Positions 6,213-13,669 of a DNA stretch of 15,620 nt are shown here, piece by piece. Source of the stretch: Fimbriiglobus sp. (GTDB lineage Bacteria; Planctomycetota; Planctomycetia; Gemmatales; Gemmataceae); the NCBI GenBank assembly GCA_025352585.1, contig JANXTD010000948.1:1-15620 (forward strand), given 5' to 3'. Within the stretch, counting starts at the first letter, position 1. Each line of letters begins with the position of its first letter. The notes under the pieces were generated by a model. The model saw nothing but the letters and a program-made list of their open reading frames with translations, did no database searches and was not told the origin of the DNA. Both the position numbers and the translations under genes were made by a program.

Positions 6213-8870
6213 CTACAGGTCCCCCCGGTTTTGCAGCGAGACGTGCTCGAGCGGCTCGGTCCGGTCCTCGTACGCGGACTCCTCGCCGTTGGAGGTGACC
6301 ACGAAGCGGCCCAACTCGTCGTCGTAGACGATCTGCGCGGGCGCGACCAGCCCCTCCCGGAAGGTGTAGGCCGCGAAGTCGGACCAGTCCTTGTCGCCGG
6401 GGAACTTGCGCCGCAGCACGAAGACGGCGGCCCGGCCCGGCCCGGAGGGTTGCATCGTCAGGGTGTGCGGCTTGCCGTGCAGTTCGTCGTACCGCGTGAA
6501 CTCCCGGAAGAGCGGCCGGTCGCTGTTGGTGTGCAACTCGTAGACGCCGACCTCGTAAGGCAGGAGTTCGCTGAGTTCGCGCGCGTACTTGACCGAGGCG
6601 GTGTCGGCGACCCCGCCCATGACCTGGGCGATGGCCGCCCCCTTGGCGACGGCGTGCTTGAGGTTGTCCGGGTCGAAGGTGAACTGGTCGCCGCCCTCGG
6701 AAAGCCCGGCGACTTGCAGCCGCTCGCAGAGCAGTTGCTTGACGAGGGGGTAGCGGGCCGCGTTGCCCGAGAGCACGACCCAGTCGACCTCGGGGGCGAG
6801 GCCGGCCGCGTCGGGCCGGAGCTTGTCGCGCATGAGGCGGTTGCACTTGTCGGCGAGGGCCTCGACGTCCGCGCGGACCAGCGCGTCCACCTCCCAGGGG
6901 GCGACGGCGAGGTCGCCGAGTTGCTGGAGGACCTGGGCCGACGTGGGGGTCGCCTTGCCGGGGAGCGCGAGCCGCATCAGGGCCGAGGTGCCCTGGTGCA
7001 GGTGCGCGGCGGTCAGTTGGGAGAATTTGACCGGCTTGCCGTCGGCGAGCTTGCGCTTGAGCTCCTCGGCGAGTTGCCACAGCGCGCGGAAGGCGGCCTG
7101 GCGGGCGAGGGAGTCGGCGGTGAGGGCTTTGGGGTCGAAGCGCGTGGGGACGTACTCGGTCGCCCCGCCCGCGGGGGGGCGCAGCGCCCCGGCCCGGTCG
7201 AGGAACTTGCCGACGAGGTCCCGCGCGGCGGCGGGGTCGGCGGGGCCGGCGGCCGGCAGGGGCGTGAGGCCGGAGGCGGCGGCGGGGTGCAGCACGCGGG
7301 CGAGCAGCGCGGCGAGCTTGGCCTTCACCAGCCGGCAGACCGCGTGGGTGATGTTGTCGCCCCCGAAGGTGCGGACGCCGGTGCGGGCGAGGACGTCGAG
7401 CTTGAGGACCCGCTGGTCGTCGGCGGAGGCGTGGACGAGGACCACGTCGGTGGTGCCGCCGCCGCAGTCGACGACGAGGGCGTGCAGGCCGCGCGGGTGG
7501 AGGTAGCGGAAGCGGACGAGGGCCCCGACCTTCTCGAAGACGCGGCGCTGGACGTGGAAGAAGGCCGCCGCCGTCGCCTCGTCCATCGTCAGCCGCACCA
7601 GCGGGCAGTCGGACGCCTTCCGGCCGGGGTCGTTGAGCCAGCCGCGGCACTCCGCGACGAGGCGGTCGAGGTCCGGGTTGTCGGTCGGCGTCGGCTCGCC
7701 GCCGGGGGCCTGCGGCTGCTGCATGGTGCGCAGCCAGCCGCGCACCGCCGCGGTGACCAGTTGCCGCAGCTCGCCGCGGGTGTAGGTCGTCGGGTAGGTC
7801 AGGGCCACGTCGGCCGGCCACGCCTTCATCTCGGCGCGGAAGCAACTGAAGGCGTGCGCGAAGATCAGCTCGCCGGCGAAGTGGTTCATCACCTCCATCT
7901 GCTCGGTCTGGGCCGGCCCGCCGTCGTGCGGCAGGTGCCGCACGTTGAGCGCGAAGAAGGCCGCGGTCCGGCCGGGGGCGGCCCCCGGCGGCGGCTCGGG
8001 GACCGACAGCAGTTGCTTGACGCCGAGGACGAGGCCCTCGCCCTCGGCCGCGCCGGCGGGCTGGGTCAGCGCCACCCGGCCGACGGCGAAGTCGATCGAC
8101 TCCCACAGGTCGTCGGACGGCTGGCTCGGCAGGCGGCGCGTGCCGGCGGCCGCCCCGCGGGGGGTGCGCACCGTGTCCAGGCGCACCGCCGAGGCCAGCA
8201 GCTTCGCCTCGGCGGCGTCGCCCAGGTCCAGCCCGACCAGCGTGACCGACGCCGACCGCCTCACCTGCACCGTCGCCGCCAGCGCCGCGACCGAGGTCAC
8301 CGCGTTGCCGAGGTCGATCGCCATCGCGCCGGCGAAGCGCGGCAGCGGCTTGCAGGGCGTACACGACAGGTTCACCTGCGACGGCAGGTCGACGTACTGG
8401 CGGAACTGGCGGCCGTCGAAGTGGCGCAACTGGACCGGCAGGACCAGGTGGCCGCTGGCGGGGTTGAGGCCGGCCGCGACGGCGGCCCGGAAGCCGGCGG
8501 CGTCCGTGTCGATGGTCACGACCAGTTCCACGGCGCTCGTGGCCAGCAGGCTGGCCGCGAGGTGGGCGTGCTGCTCCAGGAACGCCGTCGGCGCGAGCTG
8601 GCCGCGCGTCACCGCCTGGCGCAGGCAGACGGCGTCCAGCCCGGCGAGGTCGGCGGCGAAGTTGACCTCCGGGGCGGTCGGGCTGGCCAAAACGCGGGCG
8701 CTGAGCCGGAGCCAGTCCATCGCGCGCGGCCAGTGGATGAGCAGGCCGTACTCGGCGAGCCGCTCCAGCGGGCGGTCCGGGCGGAGTTGCGCAGCGAGGG
8801 GGAAGGTCTTCGCGACGCGGCCCGCCCGGAGGTAGACATCGTCCATCGGCAGCGTCAGGGGCAGGGGCAT
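6213..8870 (-). CDS. Hsp70/actin-fold ATPase, SrfB-like
   Basis: A large (885 aa) member of the Hsp70/actin ATPase superfamily, most like the SrfB virulence-factor group in overall plan. Visible motifs in order are phosphate-1 AIDLGNAVTSVA (184-195), ALTYPTTYTRGEL (356-368, Hsp70-like), DEATAAAFF (430-438, the counterpart of Hsp70's EPTAAA), phosphate-2 VVDCGGGTTDVVLVH (466-480), FGGDNIT (502-508, as in DnaK-type GGxD) and adenosine-site VVLSGNAARYPLVKQLL (698-714). A CTPC pair (170-173) sits just before phosphate-1. The N-terminal 180 residues and the beta-rich C-terminal about 120 residues lie outside the ATPase core; the tail could bind a client or partner. No canonical DnaK substrate-binding domain is obvious. 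The ATG at 8870 is favoured over an in-frame ATG at 8846 because AAGGA lies 9 nt upstream. It sits 22 nt after the dynamin-like gene. ATP binding is very likely; the role is inferred only from context. The SrfB label is tentative. Confidence 0.82.
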   Translation of the reverse strand: MPLPLTLPMDDVYLRAGRVAKTFPLAAQLRPDRPLERLAEYGLLIHWPRAMDWLRLSARVLASPTAPEVNFAADLAGLDAVCLRQAVTRGQLAPTAFLEQHAHLAASLLATSAVELVVTIDTDAAGFRAAVAAGLNPASGHLVLPVQLRHFDGRQFRQYVDLPSQVNLSCTPCKPLPRFAGAMAIDLGNAVTSVAALAATVQVRRSASVTLVGLDLGDAAEAKLLASAVRLDTVRTPRGAAAGTRRLPSQPSDDLWESIDFAVGRVALTQPAGAAEGEGLVLGVKQLLSVPEPPPGAAPGRTAAFFALNVRHLPHDGGPAQTEQMEVMNHFAGELIFAHAFSCFRAEMKAWPADVALTYPTTYTRGELRQLVTAAVRGWLRTMQQPQAPGGEPTPTDNPDLDRLVAECRGWLNDPGRKASDCPLVRLTMDEATAAAFFHVQRRVFEKVGALVRFRYLHPRGLHALVVDCGGGTTDVVLVHASADDQRVLKLDVLARTGVRTFGGDNITHAVCRLVKAKLAALLARVLHPAAASGLTPLPAAGPADPAAARDLVGKFLDRAGALRPPAGGATEYVPTRFDPKALTADSLARQAAFRALWQLAEELKRKLADGKPVKFSQLTAAHLHQGTSALMRLALPGKATPTSAQVLQQLGDLAVAPWEVDALVRADVEALADKCNRLMRDKLRPDAAGLAPEVDWVVLSGNAARYPLVKQLLCERLQVAGLSEGGDQFTFDPDNLKHAVAKGAAIAQVMGGVADTASVKYARELSELLPYEVGVYELHTNSDRPLFREFTRYDELHGKPHTLTMQPSGPGRAAVFVLRRKFPGDKDWSDFAAYTFREGLVAPAQIVYDDELGRFVVTSNGEESAYEDRTEPLEHVSLQNRGDL

Positions 8871-8892
8871 CGGTCGGGGTCCTTCGCTCGGG

Positions 8893-10866
8893 TCACTGGG
8901 CCGTGGTCAGTTGCTTCAGGTCGTCCGCCAACTGGTCGAGGCGGGCGCGGAGCCGGCCGCGGAGCGCGTGCATCGTCGCCTGGACGGCGGCGTGGATCTT
9001 CTGGCACATCAGCTCGAAGTAGATCGCGCCGTCGAGGTTGCTGTCGACCCGCTGGCCGCCGGCCCCGCGGGCGGTCGCGTCGCCGAGCCAGTGCGCGACC
9101 TCGGCGCTCTCGAACCGCGGCAGGCCCGACCAGGCCTCGGCCGTCAGGACGCCGTCCTCCTCGCGCATCGCCTGCCAGGCGTCCCGGCAGGTGCCGGCGG
9201 TGCCGAGCGGGACGCGCGGCAGCGAGTCGAGGCGCTGGCCGACCTGCTCGTAGGCCGGCTCGAGGACCCGCCCCATGACCTCGGCCTGGAACGCCTTCTC
9301 CAGCAGTTGCGCGTCGCCGCGGAACTCGTCGGCGAGTTGCTCCTGCGCGATGCCGGCCAGGAGGTTCCGGTTGTCCTCGGTGTCCAGCAGCAGCGTCAGC
9401 CGGGCGCGCAACTCCGCGGCCGTCTGGAGCATCCCGAACGCCCCCGGCTCCTTGGTGAGGACTTGCCGGAGGCTCCCGACCGCCGCGCGGCAGGTCTTGA
9501 CCTTCTCGTACAGTTGCAGCCCGCCCGCCATCTTCGCCTTCTCGGCCGCGACGCGCTTGACGAGCTCCTTCCGCACGCGCTCCAGGTCGCGCTCGGCGGT
9601 CGCGCGGATCTCGGCCGCCAGCGAGACGGCCACGTCGTCGGTGACCAGGCGGCGCAGCCGGCCGATGCCGCCGTCCGCGAGCAGCGCCTCCCAGGCGGCG
9701 CGCAACTCCGGCGGGCAGCTCTCGGGGACCGGCTTGTCGGCCGTCTGCCTCAGGCGCTCGGCCGCGTGGGCCGCCCGCGCGCCGGGGGGCCGGTGGAACA
9801 GCTCGGCCGACAGCTCGTTGCCGACGAAGCAGACTTGCCCCAGGGGCACCCCCACCTCCGCCAGGAGGCTCCGGGCGACGGTGAAGAAGTTCTCCCCCGC
9901 GGCGGGGAAGTGGTTCGCGCTCAGCCCGTCCATCTTGGTGAAGACGAGCCAGGCGCGGCCCGCGATCTCGCCCTCGAAGACCCGGCGGAAGCGCTTGATC
10001 GCCCCGATGAGGCTGATGTCCTTCAGGTTCATCGTGGCGTTGACGAAGAGCAGCGCCCCGTTGAGTTGCGGCAGGTAGTCGAAGGTGACGATGTCGTCGA
10101 CCGAGCGCTCGCTGCCCAGGCCGGGCAGGTCGCAGATCTCCAGATCCTCGGGCACCGTCGGCAGGTCGAGGTGCAGCCGCGCCTCCTTGATCAGCAGCGT
10201 GTGGTCGGCGGCGGACCCGGCGGCGTGGGTCGTGTAGCGGACGCGGTCCTCGTAGGGCAGCCCGGCGTCGGTGCGGCCCTCGGCGGTGAGGTACGCCGCC
10301 CGGCACTTGGCGGCCGACTCCAGGAACAGCTTGAGGTACTCCCGGTCCTTCTTGAGCCGCGGCTTGTCCGCCGCCTTGGCGAAGTTCGCGTCGTCGGCCA
10401 GCGTCTTGAGCAGGTCGGCGTCGGTGCCGGGGTTCAGCACCAGGATCTCCTCGCAGAGCTTCTGACGCCGCGCCTCGTACCCCGACTCGCTCACGTAGGC
10501 GATGTCGAGGCTGCGACCCGCGGCGCGCCACATCCGCGCCGGCTGACTCGAGGTGGCCCCGCCCGCGCCGGACTTGCAGACCTCGTCGCCGAGCAGGTTG
10601 TTGACCGTCGTCGATTTGCCGGCCTGCGACAGGCCGATGAAGCCGACCGTGTAGCGCGGCCGCGCCACCTCGCCGCGGACCTTCTCCAGCGGCGTCGTCA
10701 CCGCCTTGGCGAACTCCGGGGTGCGGACGAGCGGGCCGACCTCGGGGTCGGCGCGGGTCGCGCGCAGCTGCGCCGCGACCTCGTTGAACGACCGAATCAG
10801 GTCGGCCCCGGACGGGTGCCGGGTCAGCAGGGGGCACTCGTCCGCTCTCAGGTCGTCGGGGGTCAT
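8893..10866 (-). CDS. dynamin-like GTPase, SrfC-like
   Basis: A predicted large GTPase of 657 aa. The G-domain motifs are clear: P-loop GLSQAGKST (78-86), a Thr-containing switch I region, G3 DLPG (246-249, in ICDLPGLGSERS), and G4 TKMD (310-313, in LVFTKMDG). An insertion of about 110 residues between P-loop and G3 contains a helical, charged segment (KDREYLKLFLESAAKCRAAY). The region after 400 is long and mostly alpha-helical with charged heptad-like stretches (about 410-450, 510-545), as expected for a dynamin stalk/bundle, and there is no membrane segment. This fits a bacterial dynamin-like protein; the SrfC putative virulence-factor family is the best contextual match given the SrfB-like neighbour, but not proved. 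The ATG at 10866 has AGGA about 6 nt upstream. The gene lies 41 nt after the secreted-protein gene and 22 nt before the Hsp70-like gene, consistent with one operon. It probably remodels a membrane or acts as an assembly switch. Confidence 0.85.
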   Translation of the reverse strand: MTPDDLRADECPLLTRHPSGADLIRSFNEVAAQLRATRADPEVGPLVRTPEFAKAVTTPLEKVRGEVARPRYTVGFIGLSQAGKSTTVNNLLGDEVCKSGAGGATSSQPARMWRAAGRSLDIAYVSESGYEARRQKLCEEILVLNPGTDADLLKTLADDANFAKAADKPRLKKDREYLKLFLESAAKCRAAYLTAEGRTDAGLPYEDRVRYTTHAAGSAADHTLLIKEARLHLDLPTVPEDLEICDLPGLGSERSVDDIVTFDYLPQLNGALLFVNATMNLKDISLIGAIKRFRRVFEGEIAGRAWLVFTKMDGLSANHFPAAGENFFTVARSLLAEVGVPLGQVCFVGNELSAELFHRPPGARAAHAAERLRQTADKPVPESCPPELRAAWEALLADGGIGRLRRLVTDDVAVSLAAEIRATAERDLERVRKELVKRVAAEKAKMAGGLQLYEKVKTCRAAVGSLRQVLTKEPGAFGMLQTAAELRARLTLLLDTEDNRNLLAGIAQEQLADEFRGDAQLLEKAFQAEVMGRVLEPAYEQVGQRLDSLPRVPLGTAGTCRDAWQAMREEDGVLTAEAWSGLPRFESAEVAHWLGDATARGAGGQRVDSNLDGAIYFELMCQKIHAAVQATMHALRGRLRARLDQLADDLKQLTTAQ

Positions 10867-10907
10867 CGCCGTCCTCGTTCAAGTCAACGGTCGCCGGGGG
10901 TCAGGGG

Positions 10908-12224
10908 CTACTTCTTCACGTCGCGGTCGCGGGCCTGCTTCACGTTCGCCTGCCACGACGCGTCGAAGCGGTCCAGCGCGAACACCTTGCCGACCTCGGG
11001 CTTCGGGTGCTGCGTGCGGATCGCCGCCGGCGGGTTCGTGCCGTCGTCGAACTCCCAGACGATCAGCTTGCCGATCGCCCGGTACTTCGCCGCGAGGTCG
11101 AACAGGTTCTCCACCTTGATCGTGCGGCTGAAGCGGCCGCGCGGGTTGTCCTCCGGCAGCGTCAGTTCGTACCACTTCGGCCCGTCGTCGGCCTTGACCG
11201 ATGCCGCCGCCGCCGCCTTGACCTGGTTCTTGCGGATCTCCTGCGACAGCGCCTCGGAGGTCATCTTGGGGTCGCGGAACTTCGCCACCGCCTCCTTCAT
11301 CCCCGCCTCGTCGAGCGGGTAGTACGCCCAGACCCGCTTCACCTTGCTGTTCTTGAGGTTCTCCGCCGCGATCGTGACGTGATCGACCCCGACCGTGTCG
11401 TCGCCGGTGTCGTCGGCCGTCGAGTTCAGCGACGCGAACGCGAACAGCAGGTCGTCGGCGCGCTTGACGTTGAACGGGTTCGGCACCACGTTGGGGTCGC
11501 GCAGCTTGTCGAACAGTAGCTCGCGGTTGCCGACGAACTTCTGGAGCGTGACGACGAAGTGCTTGTCCGTGGCGGGCCACGGCGCGGTCTTCGTCTCGTC
11601 GGGCTTGCCGAACTGCGCGACCTCGGCGTCGTAGTCAGTCGGCGTATCGCCCGGCTCGGGGGTGAAGGCGTAGCGGCCGGGCACGATCAGCACCAGCGGC
11701 GGCTTCTTCTCGTCGCCGGCCTTGGGGGCCTCGGGGACGTAAACCTTCGCGGGGCCGCCCGACTTGTAGCGCACCGTCAGCTTCTTGAGGACCTGCGCGG
11801 GGTCCAGGGTCAGTTCGTAGACCGCGCCCTGGGCCGGCAGCCGGCGCACCGCCACGTCGGCGGCCCCGGCGGCCCCGGCGGCCGGCCCGGCCTGCTCGGC
11901 GAGGCCGGCGAGTTCGTCGTAGAACGTCGGCGACACCGGCTTGAGCTTCGGCTCGCCGACGTACTTCGCCCCGGACGCCGTCAGCGCCTTCTTCAAGTTG
12001 ATGCGGACCTCGGCCTCGTCCTCGTCCGGCCCGGTGCGCAGGAACAGGTACATCGTCGTGCTCGCCGGCCCCTCCTTCTCGGCCGGCGGCGCGGCCTTGA
12101 GCTTGGGCTTCTCGGCCGGCTTGTCCGGCGGCTCGCCCTTGTCCTGCGCGGCGACCGTGGTCAGCATCAGCGCGAGGGCTACGAACCCAGTTGTCGCGCC
12201 AAAAGCTCGGCGAATTCGAGGCAT
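10908..12224 (-). CDS. secreted protein of unknown function (438 aa, Sec signal peptide)
   Basis: The N-terminus is a typical Sec signal peptide: basic MPRIRR, a hydrophobic core (FVALALMLTTV, about 14-24) and a cleavage site near VAA/QD (residues 25-28). A Lys/Pro/Glu-rich linker (about 28-50) follows, as is common in planctomycete exported proteins. The mature part has no family I recognise. It has a strand/helix-rich segment (TTMYLFLRTGPDEDEAEVRI, about 55-74), an Ala/Gly-rich stretch near 114-124, and a PPLVLIVPGRYAFTP strand (about 175-190). A Lys-rich C-terminal half follows (VKRVWAYYPLDEAGMKEAV). No cysteine for lipidation is seen after the signal. The ATG at 12224 is set by a strong AAGGAGA 4 nt upstream and by the signal peptide; the frame is open farther upstream but there only shadows the pseudokinase gene. 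It overlaps that gene's 3' end by 46 nt, implying translational coupling. It is probably the periplasmic partner of the membrane pseudokinase. Confidence 0.82.
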   Translation of the reverse strand: MPRIRRAFGATTGFVALALMLTTVAAQDKGEPPDKPAEKPKLKAAPPAEKEGPASTTMYLFLRTGPDEDEAEVRINLKKALTASGAKYVGEPKLKPVSPTFYDELAGLAEQAGPAAGAAGAADVAVRRLPAQGAVYELTLDPAQVLKKLTVRYKSGGPAKVYVPEAPKAGDEKKPPLVLIVPGRYAFTPEPGDTPTDYDAEVAQFGKPDETKTAPWPATDKHFVVTLQKFVGNRELLFDKLRDPNVVPNPFNVKRADDLLFAFASLNSTADDTGDDTVGVDHVTIAAENLKNSKVKRVWAYYPLDEAGMKEAVAKFRDPKMTSEALSQEIRKNQVKAAAAASVKADDGPKWYELTLPEDNPRGRFSRTIKVENLFDLAAKYRAIGKLIVWEFDDGTNPPAAIRTQHPKPEVGKVFALDRFDASWQANVKQARDRDVKK

Positions 12225-13588
12225 TGCTTCTCCTTCAAGGTGAGGGCCGTCGCGTCGGGCGGCAGGGGGTAACCGTCGGTCAGCGGCTTCAGGCGGGCTT
12301 GCAGCGCTTTCAGTTGCGTCACGGCGTCGAGGCGGCGCGACGGCTGCCGGGCGAGTTCGGCCACGGCGAGGTAGTCCACCGTCCACAGGTCGAGCGACTT
12401 CGCGCGCCGCTCCTGGCGCGCCGTGGCGTCGGCGGCGCTGACCGGGGCGATCTTGTAAAGCTCCTGGAGCTTCGCCCCCGCAGTAGGCCCGTCCTTCTTG
12501 GCCAGCGCCGCGTCCACGTCCGCCAAGAGCAGCGGGAACGTTGGGGACGGCGTGACCGGCGGCGGGTCGGGCGGCCAGAAGGCGAAGCCGACGCACGCGA
12601 CGACGACTGCCAGGGTCGCCACGCCGGCGAGGAACCACGGCAGCGTAGACTTCTTGACCGGCGGGGGCGGCGGCGTCGGGGGGACCGGCGCGGCGGGCGT
12701 GAGTTCGGCGGTGAAGTGGCGGCTCAGCGGCGACTTGGCCAGGCGGTCGCCGAACTCGCGGGCCGTCGGCACCTTCCCGGCGGCCGCGTCGGCGAGCAGC
12801 GCCCACACCTCCGGCGCGGGGCCGCGGCTCGGGGCCACGACCTCGGCGCGCGGCTGGCCGGTCAGCAGCCAGGCGAACAGCCGCGCCAGCGTCCGCACGT
12901 CCTCGACCGGCGCGACGCGGGGGAAGGGCGTGCCGCTCGGGTCGGCGAACTGCCGGCGCACGGGCGGGACTTCGCTGAGCCACTGCGTCGGGGCGTCGAG
13001 CCAGGCGGGGCGGCCGGGGCTGGCGTCCCACGGCGGCGCGTCGTAACTCCCCCGCCAGGTGAAGCCCAGGTCGATCAGGTGCGGCGCGTGGGCGGCGTCC
13101 AGCGCCACGTTGGTCGGCAGCGCCAGCCCCAGCGTCCAGCCGGCGGCGTGCAGCGTCGCGGCGGCGTCGAGCAGCCCCGCCGCGGCGGCGTCGAGTTCGG
13201 CCAGCAGCGGGCTGGCCGCGGACTGGAACGCCCCGGCGCGGCCCCCGCCGTCGAGGTCGGCCCGCAGGTGCGTCAGCGTGCGTGCGGCCGCCGGGTCGCC
13301 GGCCCACGGCGTCTCGAAGCGGCCGGGCACGCCGGGCGTCGGCTTCCAGCCCCCGCCCAGCGGCGGCGCGGCGTAACTCACGTCGCCGTTGACGAACCGC
13401 ACGACCCCGCGCGAGCCGGGCGTCGTCGTCAGTTCGGCGGCCTCGTGGAGGAAGCCGAACACGCCCCAGGCGAAGCCGGTCGCCGGCGCGGCGACGGACG
13501 CCAGCGGGGTGGCCGGCTTCCAGAGCGGCCGGGGGGCGGCCGTCGAGGCCGTCGTGAGGACGACATCTTCGTCGGGGTCGGCGGGCAT
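12179..13588 (-). CDS. membrane-anchored Ser/Thr-kinase-like protein, probable pseudokinase
   Basis: A 469-aa protein with a degenerate protein-kinase fold, a Pro-rich linker and one membrane helix. Kinase-like landmarks are seen in the C-lobe. The catalytic-loop region is LHAAGWTLGLALPTNVALD (146-164), where a kinase would read LHxxGVVHGDLKPSNVLLD. The HRD/HGD catalytic Asp and the following Lys are lost, the loop Asn is kept, and DFG reads DLG (173-175). EDVRTLARLFAWLLTG (229-244) matches helix alpha-F. PTAREFGDRL (274-283) matches the RPTAxEL end. No glycine loop or VAxK lysine is evident, so catalysis is unlikely. A PPPPP-VKK linker (306-313) precedes the membrane helix (about 315-338); the Lys pair suggests the kinase-like part is cytoplasmic and the 130-residue helical tail is periplasmic. 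The ATG at 13588 has GAGGA 6 nt upstream (13595-13599). A GTG at 13669 abutting the previous stop is a less likely start. A catalytically dead regulatory sensor or scaffold is the best reading; it could be a very divergent active kinase. Confidence 0.72.
   Translation of the reverse strand: MPADPDEDVVLTTASTAAPRPLWKPATPLASVAAPATGFAWGVFGFLHEAAELTTTPGSRGVVRFVNGDVSYAAPPLGGGWKPTPGVPGRFETPWAGDPAAARTLTHLRADLDGGGRAGAFQSAASPLLAELDAAAAGLLDAAATLHAAGWTLGLALPTNVALDAAHAPHLIDLGFTWRGSYDAPPWDASPGRPAWLDAPTQWLSEVPPVRRQFADPSGTPFPRVAPVEDVRTLARLFAWLLTGQPRAEVVAPSRGPAPEVWALLADAAAGKVPTAREFGDRLAKSPLSRHFTAELTPAAPVPPTPPPPPVKKSTLPWFLAGVATLAVVVACVGFAFWPPDPPPVTPSPTFPLLLADVDAALAKKDGPTAGAKLQELYKIAPVSAADATARQERRAKSLDLWTVDYLAVAELARQPSRRLDAVTQLKALQARLKPLTDGYPLPPDATALTLKEKQCLEFAELLARQLGS
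12229..12235 (-). promoter_or_regulatory. strong Shine-Dalgarno for the secreted protein, inside the upstream gene
   Basis: AAGGAGA on the minus strand lies 4 nt upstream of the ATG at 12224 and within the coding end of the pseudokinase gene. It is the strongest ribosome site in the window and decides the start in favour of the signal-peptide Met. Confidence 0.75.
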
Positions 13589-13669
13589 GGCGAGTCCTCG
13601 GGCCGGGGGCGCGGCAGTCCGCGTTATTGTGCAAATAGCCGCACGATCAGCAAGTCGTGAAACCGCCAC

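Noticed and set aside
4438..8364. 1308-aa reading of the orphan gene's frame
   Set aside because: The part above 6210 lies over the Hsp70-like gene and is Arg/Pro/Ala-rich. Only the 4438-6210 part has protein-like composition, starting at the GTG next to the previous stop.
6231..9278. 1015-aa open frame on the plus strand
   Set aside because: It is antisense to the Hsp70-like and dynamin-like genes, which have clear motifs. Its composition (Arg/Gly/Val/Glu-rich, no motif) is that of a GC-driven shadow.
8911..11322. 803-aa plus-strand frame
   Set aside because: Antisense to the dynamin-like GTPase; no recognisable motif and biased composition.
10908..13634. 908-aa reading of the secreted protein's frame
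   Set aside because: The upstream half is an arginine-rich shadow of the pseudokinase gene. A signal peptide and AAGGAGA fix the start at 12224.
13589..13669. Promoter within the 81-nt gap before the pseudokinase gene (TTGCTG ... CACAAT on the minus strand)
   Set aside because: The match is weak, with 16-nt spacing and a poor -10 box; read-through from the upstream gene is simpler.
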